A stretch of 64,000 nt of DNA, taken from a virus. The stretch lies in IMG/VR virus record IMGVR_UViG_3300036851_000400, positions 1-64,000 of that record. One strand, 5' to 3'. The notes under the pieces were generated by a model that was not told where the DNA came from, ran no database searches, and worked only from the letters and a program-made list of their open reading frames with translations. How positions within the stretch are numbered: the stretch's first letter is position 1; each line of letters begins with the position of its first letter. Made by a program: the position numbers and the translations under genes. Of this stretch, positions 23,183-29,895 are shown piece after piece.

Positions 23183-23545
23183 ATGCGCTACTCCCCCGGC
23201 ACCGTCAAACTGGAGAAGCTCTCACTGGAGGATGCCCCGAGCAGCGTGCGAACCGTCTATCGCGTGCTGTGGAAAGGGTTGGACTTGGGCTACGTCTGGT
23301 CGCGGCGCGGATTCTCCTACCGGGGGGCCCAAGGGTGGAACGCGGGAGTCAGGCTTCGCGACTTCCGCCCCATTGAATGGCGGTATGGCGTGGATCTGCT
23401 GATGGGAGGCGCCTATTGCTCAAGCCGGCGGGTCGGAATCGCAAGACTGATCGAGGCCCGCTTGGCTTTGGCAGCCGCAATTGGCGCAACGCCGGAGGAT
23501 CTGAGTAGCCAGATCCAGGCTCACCGCCCCGTAACCGCTCTGTAG
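23183..23545 (+). CDS. Hypothetical protein, last gene of the left plus-strand block, 120 aa
   Basis: ATG at 23183 with GAAGGGAGCC upstream. Looks like a compact beta-rich fold (VYRVLWKGLDLGYVWSRRGF; WNAGVRLRDFRPIEW) with an Ala-rich C-terminal helix. Its 3' end overlaps the convergent minus-strand gene by 25 bases. The 147 bases before it hold a TTGACA at 23112 but no clear -10 element. Confidence 0.5.
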   Translation: MRYSPGTVKLEKLSLEDAPSSVRTVYRVLWKGLDLGYVWSRRGFSYRGAQGWNAGVRLRDFRPIEWRYGVDLLMGGAYCSSRRVGIARLIEARLALAAAIGATPEDLSSQIQAHRPVTAL

Positions 23546-23637
23546 AGATCCCTCGCCCCGAGCACCACGACGGTCAGGCCAGCCGCCAGCCCCAGAATGA
23601 TCGCCAGCGGCTGTCCCCACCAGGGCACCCGGATCAA
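23521..23637 (-). CDS. Small single-pass membrane protein, 38 aa, lysis cassette
   Basis: TTG start with GGGGGAGGGAG upstream on the minus strand. One strongly hydrophobic helix (LAIILGLAAGLTVVVLGA) is followed by a short basic tail. As the last gene after the endolysin it could be a holin, antiholin or spanin part. Ends converge with and overlap the plus-strand gene at 23183. Confidence 0.5.
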   Translation of the reverse strand: MIRVPWWGQPLAIILGLAAGLTVVVLGARDLYRAVTGR

Positions 23638-24062
23638 GGCTCCCTCCCCCAGCCGTGCGTCAGCAGAGGAAGATCATGGCCTCCGAGGTAGCCCTGCATC
23701 GACACCTCGTTCTTCCGTCCAGGGACCGGGTAGAGGGTGACGCTCCATCCGGAGGCTCGATCGACCTGGCGGCCGTCGACGCGGATCGTCCACCTTGGCT
23801 TCATCTTGGAGGCGTCGAGTCCCTGGCTCTCGCAGTGGAGGGAGAGGTCCGGCCAGGTCCTGCAAGAGAAACCGTAGAAGCGCTCGCCGGCGCCTGCAAC
23901 CGTAGCCAGGAGGAGCAGCACCAGTGGCAAGCACCGCCGCGGCGCTCTCCACCGGCAGGACCGCTCAGCTCGAGCCTTCCGCTCGCGCCGCATCGGTCGC
24001 TTACGGAGTTGGCGGTAGCGGACGGCCAGGGCGCTCCACAGCGGATCCCGGAGCTTGAGCAT
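23634..24062 (-). CDS. Signal-anchored protein next to the endolysin, 142 aa
   Basis: ATG overlaps the endolysin stop (ATGA). A very basic N-terminus is followed by a hydrophobic segment (CLPLVLLLLATVAGAG, about residues 44-59), then a domain that would face the periplasm or exterior, with two Cys (FSCRTWPDLSLHCESQ) and beta-type sequence. The layout fits a membrane-anchored lysis accessory protein; no catalytic motif. Confidence 0.5.
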   Translation of the reverse strand: MLKLRDPLWSALAVRYRQLRKRPMRRERKARAERSCRWRAPRRCLPLVLLLLATVAGAGERFYGFSCRTWPDLSLHCESQGLDASKMKPRWTIRVDGRQVDRASGWSVTLYPVPGRKNEVSMQGYLGGHDLPLLTHGWGREP

Positions 24063-24673
24063 CAGGCCACCTGGAGCTCCAGCTCGCCGGTCTCGAAGCG
24101 TCGACGCAGCTCCGAGATCGCAAGCCCCGTCGCAAGCTGGTAGTGCGGCCGATCTTTGAGCGATCGCCAGGAGCCGCCCCATTCGAGGCCTTTGACTCCT
24201 ACAGAGATCTCGCCGGCGCGGTCGTAGAGCGGCGATTCCGAGAGGTACCTTCCACCCTGGAAGACGCCGAGGTCCACGGCCAGGCCGAAGTTGTGGAGGC
24301 TCTGCCCTGGGCGGGCGTTCGTGACGCGGGGTCCTGGACGGCCATCCCGTCCCTGTCGGTAGAGGGCGTCCTGCTCGGCATAGGAGCGGGTTCCAGAGAT
24401 GACCCTTGCGTCGATGCCGGCGGCGTCCAGCCGCTCGAGCAGCTCGCGTACCAGCTCCTGCAGCCTGGGCACGACACCGTAGAGGAGGCGCTCGGTGCGG
24501 CCGTCGAGCTGGCCGTACCGGGATCTCGCAGCGCTGTATGCGGCCTCCCAATCCCTGGAGGCCCTCTCGGTTCGCGGTCCCCATATACCATCGAGCTTGC
24601 CGGCGTAGAACCCGGCGCACCGGTAGAGGCGCTGCCAGTGGAGGATCTCGGCTTGCGTGAGGGGAGCGCTCAC
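24062..24673 (-). CDS. Endolysin: peptidoglycan-binding domain plus M15 (VanY-type) peptidase
   Basis: Degrades cell-wall peptides at lysis. The N-terminal part resembles a peptidoglycan-binding repeat (YRCAGFYAGKLDGIWGPRTE). The peptidase has the M15 zinc motifs: SGTRSYAEQDALYRQG, the SLHNFGLAVDLGVF block (first His and Asp ligands) and RPHYQL (last His). GTG at 24673 is chosen because GGAGG precedes it; a TTG at 24760 would add a Gly/Pro-rich leader. 203 aa is usual for phage M15 endolysins. No signal peptide, so release depends on a holin. Confidence 0.85.
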   Translation of the reverse strand: MSAPLTQAEILHWQRLYRCAGFYAGKLDGIWGPRTERASRDWEAAYSAARSRYGQLDGRTERLLYGVVPRLQELVRELLERLDAAGIDARVISGTRSYAEQDALYRQGRDGRPGPRVTNARPGQSLHNFGLAVDLGVFQGGRYLSESPLYDRAGEISVGVKGLEWGGSWRSLKDRPHYQLATGLAISELRRRFETGELELQVA

Positions 24674-24740
24674 CGATCCTCCGCCCACTCCGGGATTGGC
24701 ACCGTCTGACCCGCCAGGGCGTGGGCGGCCGTCAGCTCCA

Positions 24741-24869
24741 TCATTCGTATCGCTCTTCAACGCCGTCGAGCTTCTTTACCCGCGCCTGCAACTCCCGCAG
24801 GAGGCTGAACAGACGTGCGACCTGTTCCTCCAAAACCGCAAGGCGCTTTTCCGTCATTTCCTTCGCCAC
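24741..24869 (-). CDS. Short coiled-coil protein, 42 aa
   Basis: GTG start with GAGGGAGG upstream. Almost the whole protein is one amphipathic coiled coil (RLAVLEEQVARLFSLLREL). A second ATG lies four codons in. It sits directly upstream of the endolysin gene; role unknown. Confidence 0.45.
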   Translation of the reverse strand: MAKEMTEKRLAVLEEQVARLFSLLRELQARVKKLDGVEERYE

Positions 24870-24882
24870 GGTCGGCCTCCCT

Positions 24883-25188
24883 CTACGAGCTGGTGAACCA
24901 CTTCGGAATGCGCGGCGGCGGATACCGGCCGTCCAGCACCTTACGGCATGTACGCGAGCAAGCGAAGATGTGATCCGTGCGCCTCGGTAGCTCATTCGTG
25001 GGAACGATGTCCCGGCAAGTCCAACCCTTGGGCATCGCGTGATGCGATCGCCAGCGGACGGAGACCGTTTCGCTCCCCCCGCACGATGTGCAGTAGTAGG
25101 TGATATCAACGCGGCCTACGGCCGGCACTTCAAGGCTCGCATTGCGCTCGTCTCCACATCCCTGCGGCAGAAAATTAGGCTCTACCAT
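24883..25188 (-). CDS. Zinc-binding-type hypothetical protein, 101 aa
   Basis: ATG start. Two paired Cys sites, YYCTSCGG near residue 32 and FACSRTCRKV near 77, with a Cys-x-x-Cys and a Cys-x3-Cys suggest one bound zinc. No catalytic residues are evident. A lone Cys lies near the N-terminus. Confidence 0.5.
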   Translation of the reverse strand: MVEPNFLPQGCGDERNASLEVPAVGRVDITYYCTSCGGSETVSVRWRSHHAMPKGWTCRDIVPTNELPRRTDHIFACSRTCRKVLDGRYPPPRIPKWFTSS

Positions 25189-25238
25189 TGCGCGACCTCC
25201 GTTTCCTGTTCACTGCTGTTCAAGCCTCCTCCGATCCC

Positions 25239-26204
25239 TCACCCCTCTGCCCTCGCAAAGCTCTCTTTGAGGGCCGGCAGATCCACCCGCACGGCGGTCT
25301 CATGGTCGGCCGCCAGCGGCGCCTCTCCCCAGAGAATCTTGCCCCCTCTGAAGCCTGCTAGGAGCGCTGGCTGGTTCTGTTCCCGGAGACCATCGGGCAC
25401 GTCATACCAGGCCACATGTCCATCCTGGAACCTCCGGACGTGGAGGGGATAGGGAAGTGGGGGCGTCCAGTCTGAGGGGGGGCGGAGCGCCTGCACCTCG
25501 GCCGGCTCGAGCTCCCGGAGCAGCAATGCCCCGAGGTAGTAGCGGTCCTGCCAGAGGCTCTTCCCGGCCGGGGGCGCCGGCTCTCCGAAGATCAGCCGGG
25601 CGCATACGTCCCGGCAAGCATTGGAGAGAACCGGAGGATCGCCCTTGCTTTTCGCCTTGGCCGACTCCCAGGCCCTCCAGCCCGGCATGATGGCGTAGGG
25701 GGTCCACCACTGGCCCCCCTGCCCCTGTCGCGTCTCAGAGGGCGGCAGACGGCAGAGCTCGGCCAGTCTCGTCTCGCTCCACCACCAGCGTTGTAGCACC
25801 GGATAGAGCCGGTCGTACCACGGCCCGGACACGGACCTGCGGCCGCTCAGCAACGCCCAGAGCGCGAGTGCTGCCCAAGCGACATGCAGTTGGCCGTGCG
25901 TTCCGCTGCCGGTCTCTATGGCGCCGCCGCGTTGGCAGCAGTGACCGACCGCCTCCTGCTCCTCTAGGAAATCGAGAAGATCGGCGGCCGCTCCTGTGAT
26001 GCCGACTGCATCAAACAACAGGGCGGCCGCGAACCGGATGCTCAGCTTCAGCCCCCGCTTGTTGGGGGTATTGCCGCCGTCGGGCGCGTCCAGGCGGAAG
26101 GAGATCGCCGGCAGGGACTTCCTCGGCGACCGCCAGGCGCTGGCCACGGCGGCAGCATCCTGCATGAGGCGATGGGCTTCGCGCTGGTCAGGCGGATCAG
26201 TCAT
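25239..26204 (-). CDS. Helical protein, possibly an alpha/alpha toroid, 321 aa
   Basis: ATG overlaps the end of the upstream gene (8 bases). Repeated hydrophobic helices with aromatic and Gly turns (IRFAAALLFDAVGITGAAADL; HVAWAALALWALLSG; LYPVLQRWWWSETRL) recall alpha/alpha-barrel glycan-active proteins, but no catalytic signature is visible. A beta-rich C-terminus follows (LHVRRFQDGHVAWYDVP). It lies among lysis genes, so a cell-wall or capsule role is possible. Unproven. Confidence 0.5.
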   Translation of the reverse strand: MTDPPDQREAHRLMQDAAAVASAWRSPRKSLPAISFRLDAPDGGNTPNKRGLKLSIRFAAALLFDAVGITGAAADLLDFLEEQEAVGHCCQRGGAIETGSGTHGQLHVAWAALALWALLSGRRSVSGPWYDRLYPVLQRWWWSETRLAELCRLPPSETRQGQGGQWWTPYAIMPGWRAWESAKAKSKGDPPVLSNACRDVCARLIFGEPAPPAGKSLWQDRYYLGALLLRELEPAEVQALRPPSDWTPPLPYPLHVRRFQDGHVAWYDVPDGLREQNQPALLAGFRGGKILWGEAPLAADHETAVRVDLPALKESFARAEG

Positions 26205-26589
26205 TGCGGTTCTCCTCCGGTTTGGCGAAGGTGGTGTTCGGCCGGATCGTTTCGAGGTAGCGGACGAGCTCGCCGTCGCGCCTCAGCTCGGCCAAGCTGA
26301 GGGCCTGCGCATGAAGGACCGGATACATCCGATCGTGCAGGTGGCGCCGACTCTCCCGGGCCTCGTGCAAGTCCGCCTCTACGGCGGCTTTCAACTCCAC
26401 GAATTGCGGCTCCAGATCTTTGCCGCTCCCGTTGCCGCGGAGCGAGGCGATGATGGCCGGCAGATACTTGAGCGTTATGGCTAAGAAGGAAAGGAAGGCG
26501 ATCCCCATGATGACGGAGGGCGTCTCCACCTTGCCGACCGCCGGCAGTTGCAGGACCCAGGTGAGCGACCGGATGACGGCTTCGTGCAT
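26197..26589 (-). CDS. Membrane protein with cytoplasmic coiled coil, 130 aa
   Basis: One hydrophobic helix at about residues 26-48 (VIMGIAFLSFLAITLKYLPAI) with a short N-terminus, then charged helices (ELKAAVEADLHEARESRRHL). This resembles small phage lysis-module membrane proteins; a holin or spanin component is possible. ATG start. Confidence 0.5.
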   Translation of the reverse strand: MHEAVIRSLTWVLQLPAVGKVETPSVIMGIAFLSFLAITLKYLPAIIASLRGNGSGKDLEPQFVELKAAVEADLHEARESRRHLHDRMYPVLHAQALSLAELRRDGELVRYLETIRPNTTFAKPEENRND

Positions 26590-26619
26590 GAACGCCTTGT
26601 CCCCTCTCTTCCAACGCCC

Positions 26620-27027
26620 TCAGCCTCCGAATTTCATCGCCAGCGCGATGAGCCCGGCTATCAGGCCATCTGCTCCGATGAGGTATCCCCATCCGGCGTT
26701 GAGCCCGGAGCCGCGACCTTCCTGCCGGTCAATCCTCGAAGCGAGTTCCTTGATCTGTTCCGTCAGGGCGGAGATCCTGCTGTCCGCCTCGGCTCGCGGC
26801 ATCAACAGCCGCGCCTGGTCAGCCAGGGAACCCCGGAACTCATTCATCCCCTCAAGGCGCTTCTCGACGGCGGTCTCTGCCTTCTCCACCGCTCGCTGGG
26901 CGCCGTTCAGGGCCGTCTGAGTTGCCTTCTCCATGGCCGTAAAACGGACCTCGTTCTTGTCGCGCTCGGCATCCATGAGCGCGGTAAGGTGTAGCCGCAG
27001 GGTCTCTAGGGTCCATTCGTCAGCCAT
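26620..27027 (-). CDS. Coiled-coil protein with C-terminal membrane helix, 135 aa
   Basis: ATG at 27027. A long coiled coil (residues 10-105, AVEKAETAVEKRLEGMNEF) ends in a Gly/Ala membrane segment (GADGLIAGLIALAMKFGG). The topology recalls XhlA-type or class III holin-associated proteins. It is the first gene after two tandem terminators, so it may depend on readthrough or a promoter in 27028-27246. Confidence 0.5.
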   Translation of the reverse strand: MADEWTLETLRLHLTALMDAERDKNEVRFTAMEKATQTALNGAQRAVEKAETAVEKRLEGMNEFRGSLADQARLLMPRAEADSRISALTEQIKELASRIDRQEGRGSGLNAGWGYLIGADGLIAGLIALAMKFGG

Positions 27028-27060
27028 GAGGCCACCCCTTGGGAACGCCCCCCCCAGATG

Positions 27061-27098
27061 AAAAAGGCGGCGGCCGAGGGGCAGGCCTCGGCGCCGCC
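27061..27098 (-). terminator. Rho-independent terminator on the minus strand (second of two)
   Basis: On the minus strand a GC stem made by GGCGGCGCCGAGG and CCTCGGCCGCCGCC (one base bulged) is followed at once by TTTTT (27065-27061). A standard intrinsic terminator. Confidence 0.72.
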
Positions 27099-27181
27099 AG
27101 CCGACCGAACAGGCCAAGAAGGAGCAAGACCCCGCCGGCCGGCTCCAGGATCGTTCATCGTTCCTTCCAAAGTTTCCCGAG

Positions 27182-27217
27182 AAAAAGGAGCGGTGGCCTG
27201 GGGTGCGCCACCGCTGC
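27182..27217 (-). terminator. Rho-independent terminator on the minus strand (first of two)
   Basis: On the minus strand AGCGGTGG pairs with CCACCGCT around an 11-base loop, followed by CCTTTTTC. With the hairpin at 27061 it makes a double stop for leftward transcripts coming from the virion genes. The DNA 27099-27181 between them holds one weak 50-codon open frame (ATG at 27158, GGAAGG upstream) that is not called as a gene. Confidence 0.7.
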
Positions 27218-27246
27218 CAGAAAGGAGGCTGGGTGCGGCCACAGAT

Positions 27247-27546
27247 CTACCCCCCGCCCTTCCGGCTCCGGCGTGGCCGCGGAACCGGCTCCGGCAATCT
27301 CAGGCGTTTCTGATCATGCCGCTGCGCCGCTTTCGTCCCTTCCAGTGGCTCCCCCGTCGCCATCCGCAGGCCGACATTGCCCACTCCCAAGCCTGCCAGG
27401 ACCGCCAAGAGGATCTTCACCAGTACGGGATTGAGTCCCGCCGTGATGTCTGGATCGGTGAGGACGGCCAGCAGCACTCCGCCGGCGAGCGTCGCCAGGG
27501 ATCCATTGAGCCAGAGCGTCCGGGAGCGGGCCTTGCGCTTCGGCAT
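27247..27546 (-). CDS. Holin-like two-helix membrane protein, 99 aa
   Basis: Two hydrophobic segments (TLWLNGSLATLAGGVLLAVL and VKILLAVLAGLGVGNVGL) joined by a short Asp/Pro turn, a basic N-terminus and a long basic C-terminal tail. Size and topology fit a class II holin. It is followed by two terminators. ATG start two bases after the previous stop. Confidence 0.55.
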   Translation of the reverse strand: MPKRKARSRTLWLNGSLATLAGGVLLAVLTDPDITAGLNPVLVKILLAVLAGLGVGNVGLRMATGEPLEGTKAAQRHDQKRLRLPEPVPRPRRSRKGGG

Positions 27547-27548
27547 CT

Positions 27549-27818
27549 TCAGCTCCCGGTGCGAACGTACTCTTCGATCTCGCTGGCGACGGCGGCAAGC
27601 GACTCCGCATGCTGCTCAAAGGCTGTACCGAGCGCTCCCGTCAGTTTGAGGAACCGGTCCCGCTGCTCGTAGGTCGGCTGCTCGTTCTGCAAGTACACGT
27701 TCATCGAGTTCTGCATGCAGTCGAGCGCCTTGTCTAGAGCCGCTTGAGCTTTCGCGAGCCGAGCCTTCAGCGCCGCTCGGTTGTCGTGGATCTCCTTCGC
27801 ACAGGGAAGTCCGCCCAT
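27549..27818 (-). CDS. Helical hypothetical protein, 89 aa
   Basis: ATG at 27818 with AAGGAGGAG five bases upstream. Entirely alpha-helical by appearance (LKARLAKAQAALDKALDCMQ; ALGTAFEQHAESLAAVASEI). It lies between two membrane-protein genes and may be a soluble lysis regulator; no homology recognised. Confidence 0.5.
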   Translation of the reverse strand: MGGLPCAKEIHDNRAALKARLAKAQAALDKALDCMQNSMNVYLQNEQPTYEQRDRFLKLTGALGTAFEQHAESLAAVASEIEEYVRTGS

Positions 27819-27820
27819 GG

Positions 27821-28180
27821 CTACTCCTCCTTTCGGGACCTCACGCGGAGGTATCCCCAATCGTCAAGGATTTCCCGGACCTTGGCGCGGACTTTCTCGT
27901 CAAAGCCGGTTTCGATCTTCTCGTTCTTGAGCTTCAGGACCTCGTTCTGCTGCCAGAGTTTCATGTTCTCGCCCTGGAGATAGCGGACATCGCTCTGTAG
28001 GGTGGCGGCCCACCAGATGCCGCCGGCGAGTTGACCGATGAGGTAGATGACCAGGGTGACTACGACGCCAAGCGGCACCTGCACGCGCGGTGCAGCTGGA
28101 GCCGGCAGATCATCCCACCGCCTCCGCTGAAAGCCGCCCGTCCCGTCTAGATCGCGCTCCCGCTCGCCTTCGCCGCTCAT
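27821..28180 (-). CDS. Membrane protein with periplasmic-type coiled coil (spanin-like), 119 aa
   Basis: One membrane helix near residues 38-60 (VPLGVVVTLVIYLIGQLAGG) and a following coiled coil (RYLQGENMKLWQQNEVLKLK), the shape of an i-spanin or u-spanin-like protein. No lipoprotein partner was found. ATG at 28180; an in-frame GTG upstream would add about 25 residues. Stop lies 2 bases before the next gene. Confidence 0.5.
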   Translation of the reverse strand: MSGEGERERDLDGTGGFQRRRWDDLPAPAAPRVQVPLGVVVTLVIYLIGQLAGGIWWAATLQSDVRYLQGENMKLWQQNEVLKLKNEKIETGFDEKVRAKVREILDDWGYLRVRSRKEE

Positions 28181-28289
28181 GAGGAGCCAAGACTGCGGGA
28201 GGCGATGCCACCACGGCCGGCGCGGGGCGTCCGCTACGGCCACCGGATCCCCAATGGCTGGAGAAGGATGGAGAGGGCGCGCGAGCGGG

Positions 28290-28466
28290 CTACTTCTTGG
28301 GGCGGGACTCTCGCTCGAGGAAGCGCGCCACGGCTTCGCGGTAGAGCTCGGATTCCGATGCTCGGCGCTGCGCAGCGAGGGCGGCCATGGCGTCGCGATC
28401 CTCTGGAGGGAGATAGAAGACCGTCCGCACCAGGCCTTCCGCCTTGGCCGGTTTCTTGGAGACCAT
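28290..28466 (-). CDS. Ribbon-helix-helix DNA-binding protein, 58 aa
   Basis: A CopG/Arc-type RHH fold is indicated by the single beta-strand VRTVFYLPPEDRDAMAAL, then QRRASESELYREAVARFLE: a strand, a helix, a turn and a second helix. Small dimeric repressors of this kind usually regulate their own promoter. A 12-bp palindrome lies 27 bases upstream (28493-28504). Overlooked easily because of its size. It may time expression of the lysis genes downstream. Confidence 0.68.
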   Translation of the reverse strand: MVSKKPAKAEGLVRTVFYLPPEDRDAMAALAAQRRASESELYREAVARFLERESRPKK

Positions 28467-28492
28467 GCCGGGAGTCTACCGTCAGTGAGGTG

Positions 28493-28504
28493 TGCACATG
28501 TGCA
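28493..28504. promoter_or_regulatory. Palindrome, candidate operator for the RHH protein
   Basis: TGCACATGTGCA is a perfect 12-bp palindrome 26 bases before the RHH start codon. The 134 bases from 28467 to 28600 hold no convincing gene; a promoter controlling the RHH gene and the genes downstream would fit here. No clear -35/-10 pair was recognised. Confidence 0.42.
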
Positions 28505-28600
28505 TGGTGCCTGAGAAGAGCCACCCGCACAAGGGCTGGGCGTTCCACAGCTACGCCACTCCCTCATGGTGGAGACGCTCCAAGGCCAAGCCGGTGCTCC

Positions 28601-28747
28601 TCACCTCTTACTCCTCCACTCCAGGAGATCCGAGGACAACCAAGCCACGATCATCACCGGCGCACAGAGGGCAAGGCCCAGGTACCGCAACGCCTTCTCG
28701 GGCCATCGGGCCGGCAGCCCCTCCTCAGCTACCAGACGGTCGCTCAT
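28601..28747 (-). CDS. Small membrane protein, 48 aa
   Basis: ATG overlaps the stop of the upstream secreted protein (ATGA). One hydrophobic helix (LRYLGLALCAPVMIVAWL) is preceded by a polar N-terminus and followed by a basic end. First of the series of small membrane proteins leading to the endolysin. Confidence 0.5.
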   Translation of the reverse strand: MSDRLVAEEGLPARWPEKALRYLGLALCAPVMIVAWLSSDLLEWRSKR

Positions 28748-29895
28748 AGTCCCCCGGCCGGACAGATGTAGACAGCGCACGCCGCCCGGATGGCTCGCCC
28801 TGCGCGAGCCCGTTGACCGGCACCCCGAGCCCGCGCCCGCTCTTCTCTCAGGATCGCAGCGAGCTCAGCCGGCAAGGGAGCTCTCACCTGGGGCCTACAG
28901 AGCGCCAGGCTCGCCTTGCAGCCGTCCCGCTCGACGGTGAGCGCCTTGACTTCGATGTTTCTGGCCGCCAGGGATCGGCTGGCGTTGGACAACTTGCCCT
29001 CGACCTCCCGGAGCGAGCTCAGAACGACGACGGATTCGCGGTCGCAGGCCGCCGCTCGAGCGCCACAACCGGCGAGCTCGCCCTGGATGGGAGCCATGAA
29101 TGGAGCGCACGCGGCCGCGTCGACGGCCGGGCACTGCGGAGCCGGCGGCGCTTCCGGGGCCGGGCATGGCGCCTCGCAATCCTCAGGGCATCGGCCTCCG
29201 GTGACCCTGCCTCCCTCGCAGATCTTGTCTGCGGCGTGGCAGAGGCCATCGCAGGCAGGATTCCCCGGCGTCACCGGTCGCGGACAGTCCACCGGGCACG
29301 TCTCCCAGGACTCTCCGGCCTCACAGCCTCCCTGGCCGCAGACAGGCCCCTCCCTCCCGACCTTCCTCCAGTACTCCGCCTCCAGGCTTTTAAGGAGCGT
29401 CGGATGGTACCAAGTATCCAGATGCTCGATGCTGCCGAAAACCAGCGGCCTTCCATAGACCACCTGCCAGTACATATCCGGGAAGGATTCGGCGTCCCTC
29501 CCGTGCCAGTAGTATTGCGAGAGGCCACGCCCGTACCGATGGTAGAGGTTCGCGAAGTAAGTGTGCGTAGCGTTCGCCGGATCATAAGGGACCCAGTAGT
29601 AGCCTGCGTCGCTGCCGCCGACGAACATGATCTCCCAGCAGTTGCCGCCGCCTTGACGCAGGGCTCCGGCGTCGAGAGGCTTCGGCACCGTGGCGAGCGA
29701 GGCCTCCGCGTTGCTCCTGAATTTCGGCGTGAAGGGTGTCCACGACATGCCGGGAGTCGCCACAGAGGTAGGCGGCCATAGTCCCGGGCTCGGATCTTGT
29801 GTGACGCAGGGCGCCGCGACCGCTGCGCTGCCGACGAACAGCAGGGCTGGCATGAAGAAACGGATGAGGGCAAAGGATCTTCGCTCAGTGAACAT
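28744..29895 (-). CDS. Secreted Cys-rich protein, 383 aa
   Basis: A classical Sec signal peptide opens the protein (basic start, then [17 protein letters not shown], likely cut near residue 28). The next 140 residues look globular and Tyr/Trp-rich ([20 protein letters not shown]). A Cys-rich part follows (about 190-265, [32 protein letters not shown]), then a coiled coil. It overlaps the giant virion gene by 11 bases. Export during infection is unusual for a gene in a virion operon; a surface or superinfection-exclusion role is a guess. Confidence 0.55.
   Translation of the reverse strand: MFTERRSFALIRFFMPALLFVGSAAVAAPCVTQDPSPGLWPPTSVATPGMSWTPFTPKFRSNAEASLATVPKPLDAGALRQGGGNCWEIMFVGGSDAGYYWVPYDPANATHTYFANLYHRYGRGLSQYYWHGRDAESFPDMYWQVVYGRPLVFGSIEHLDTWYHPTLLKSLEAEYWRKVGREGPVCGQGGCEAGESWETCPVDCPRPVTPGNPACDGLCHAADKICEGGRVTGGRCPEDCEAPCPAPEAPPAPQCPAVDAAACAPFMAPIQGELAGCGARAAACDRESVVVLSSLREVEGKLSNASRSLAARNIEVKALTVERDGCKASLALCRPQVRAPLPAELAAILREERARARGAGQRARAGRAIRAACAVYICPAGGL

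Noticed and set aside
23064-23402. 112-codon plus-strand frame overlapping the gene at 23183
   Set aside because: Its translation is low-complexity, while the 23183 frame has a ribosome-binding site and reads as a normal folded protein.
27009-27158. Small minus-strand frame of about 50 codons between and through the two terminators
   Set aside because: It has a GGAAGG before ATG, but it would run through the second terminator hairpin and its product has no clear helix or motif. Kept out of the gene list.
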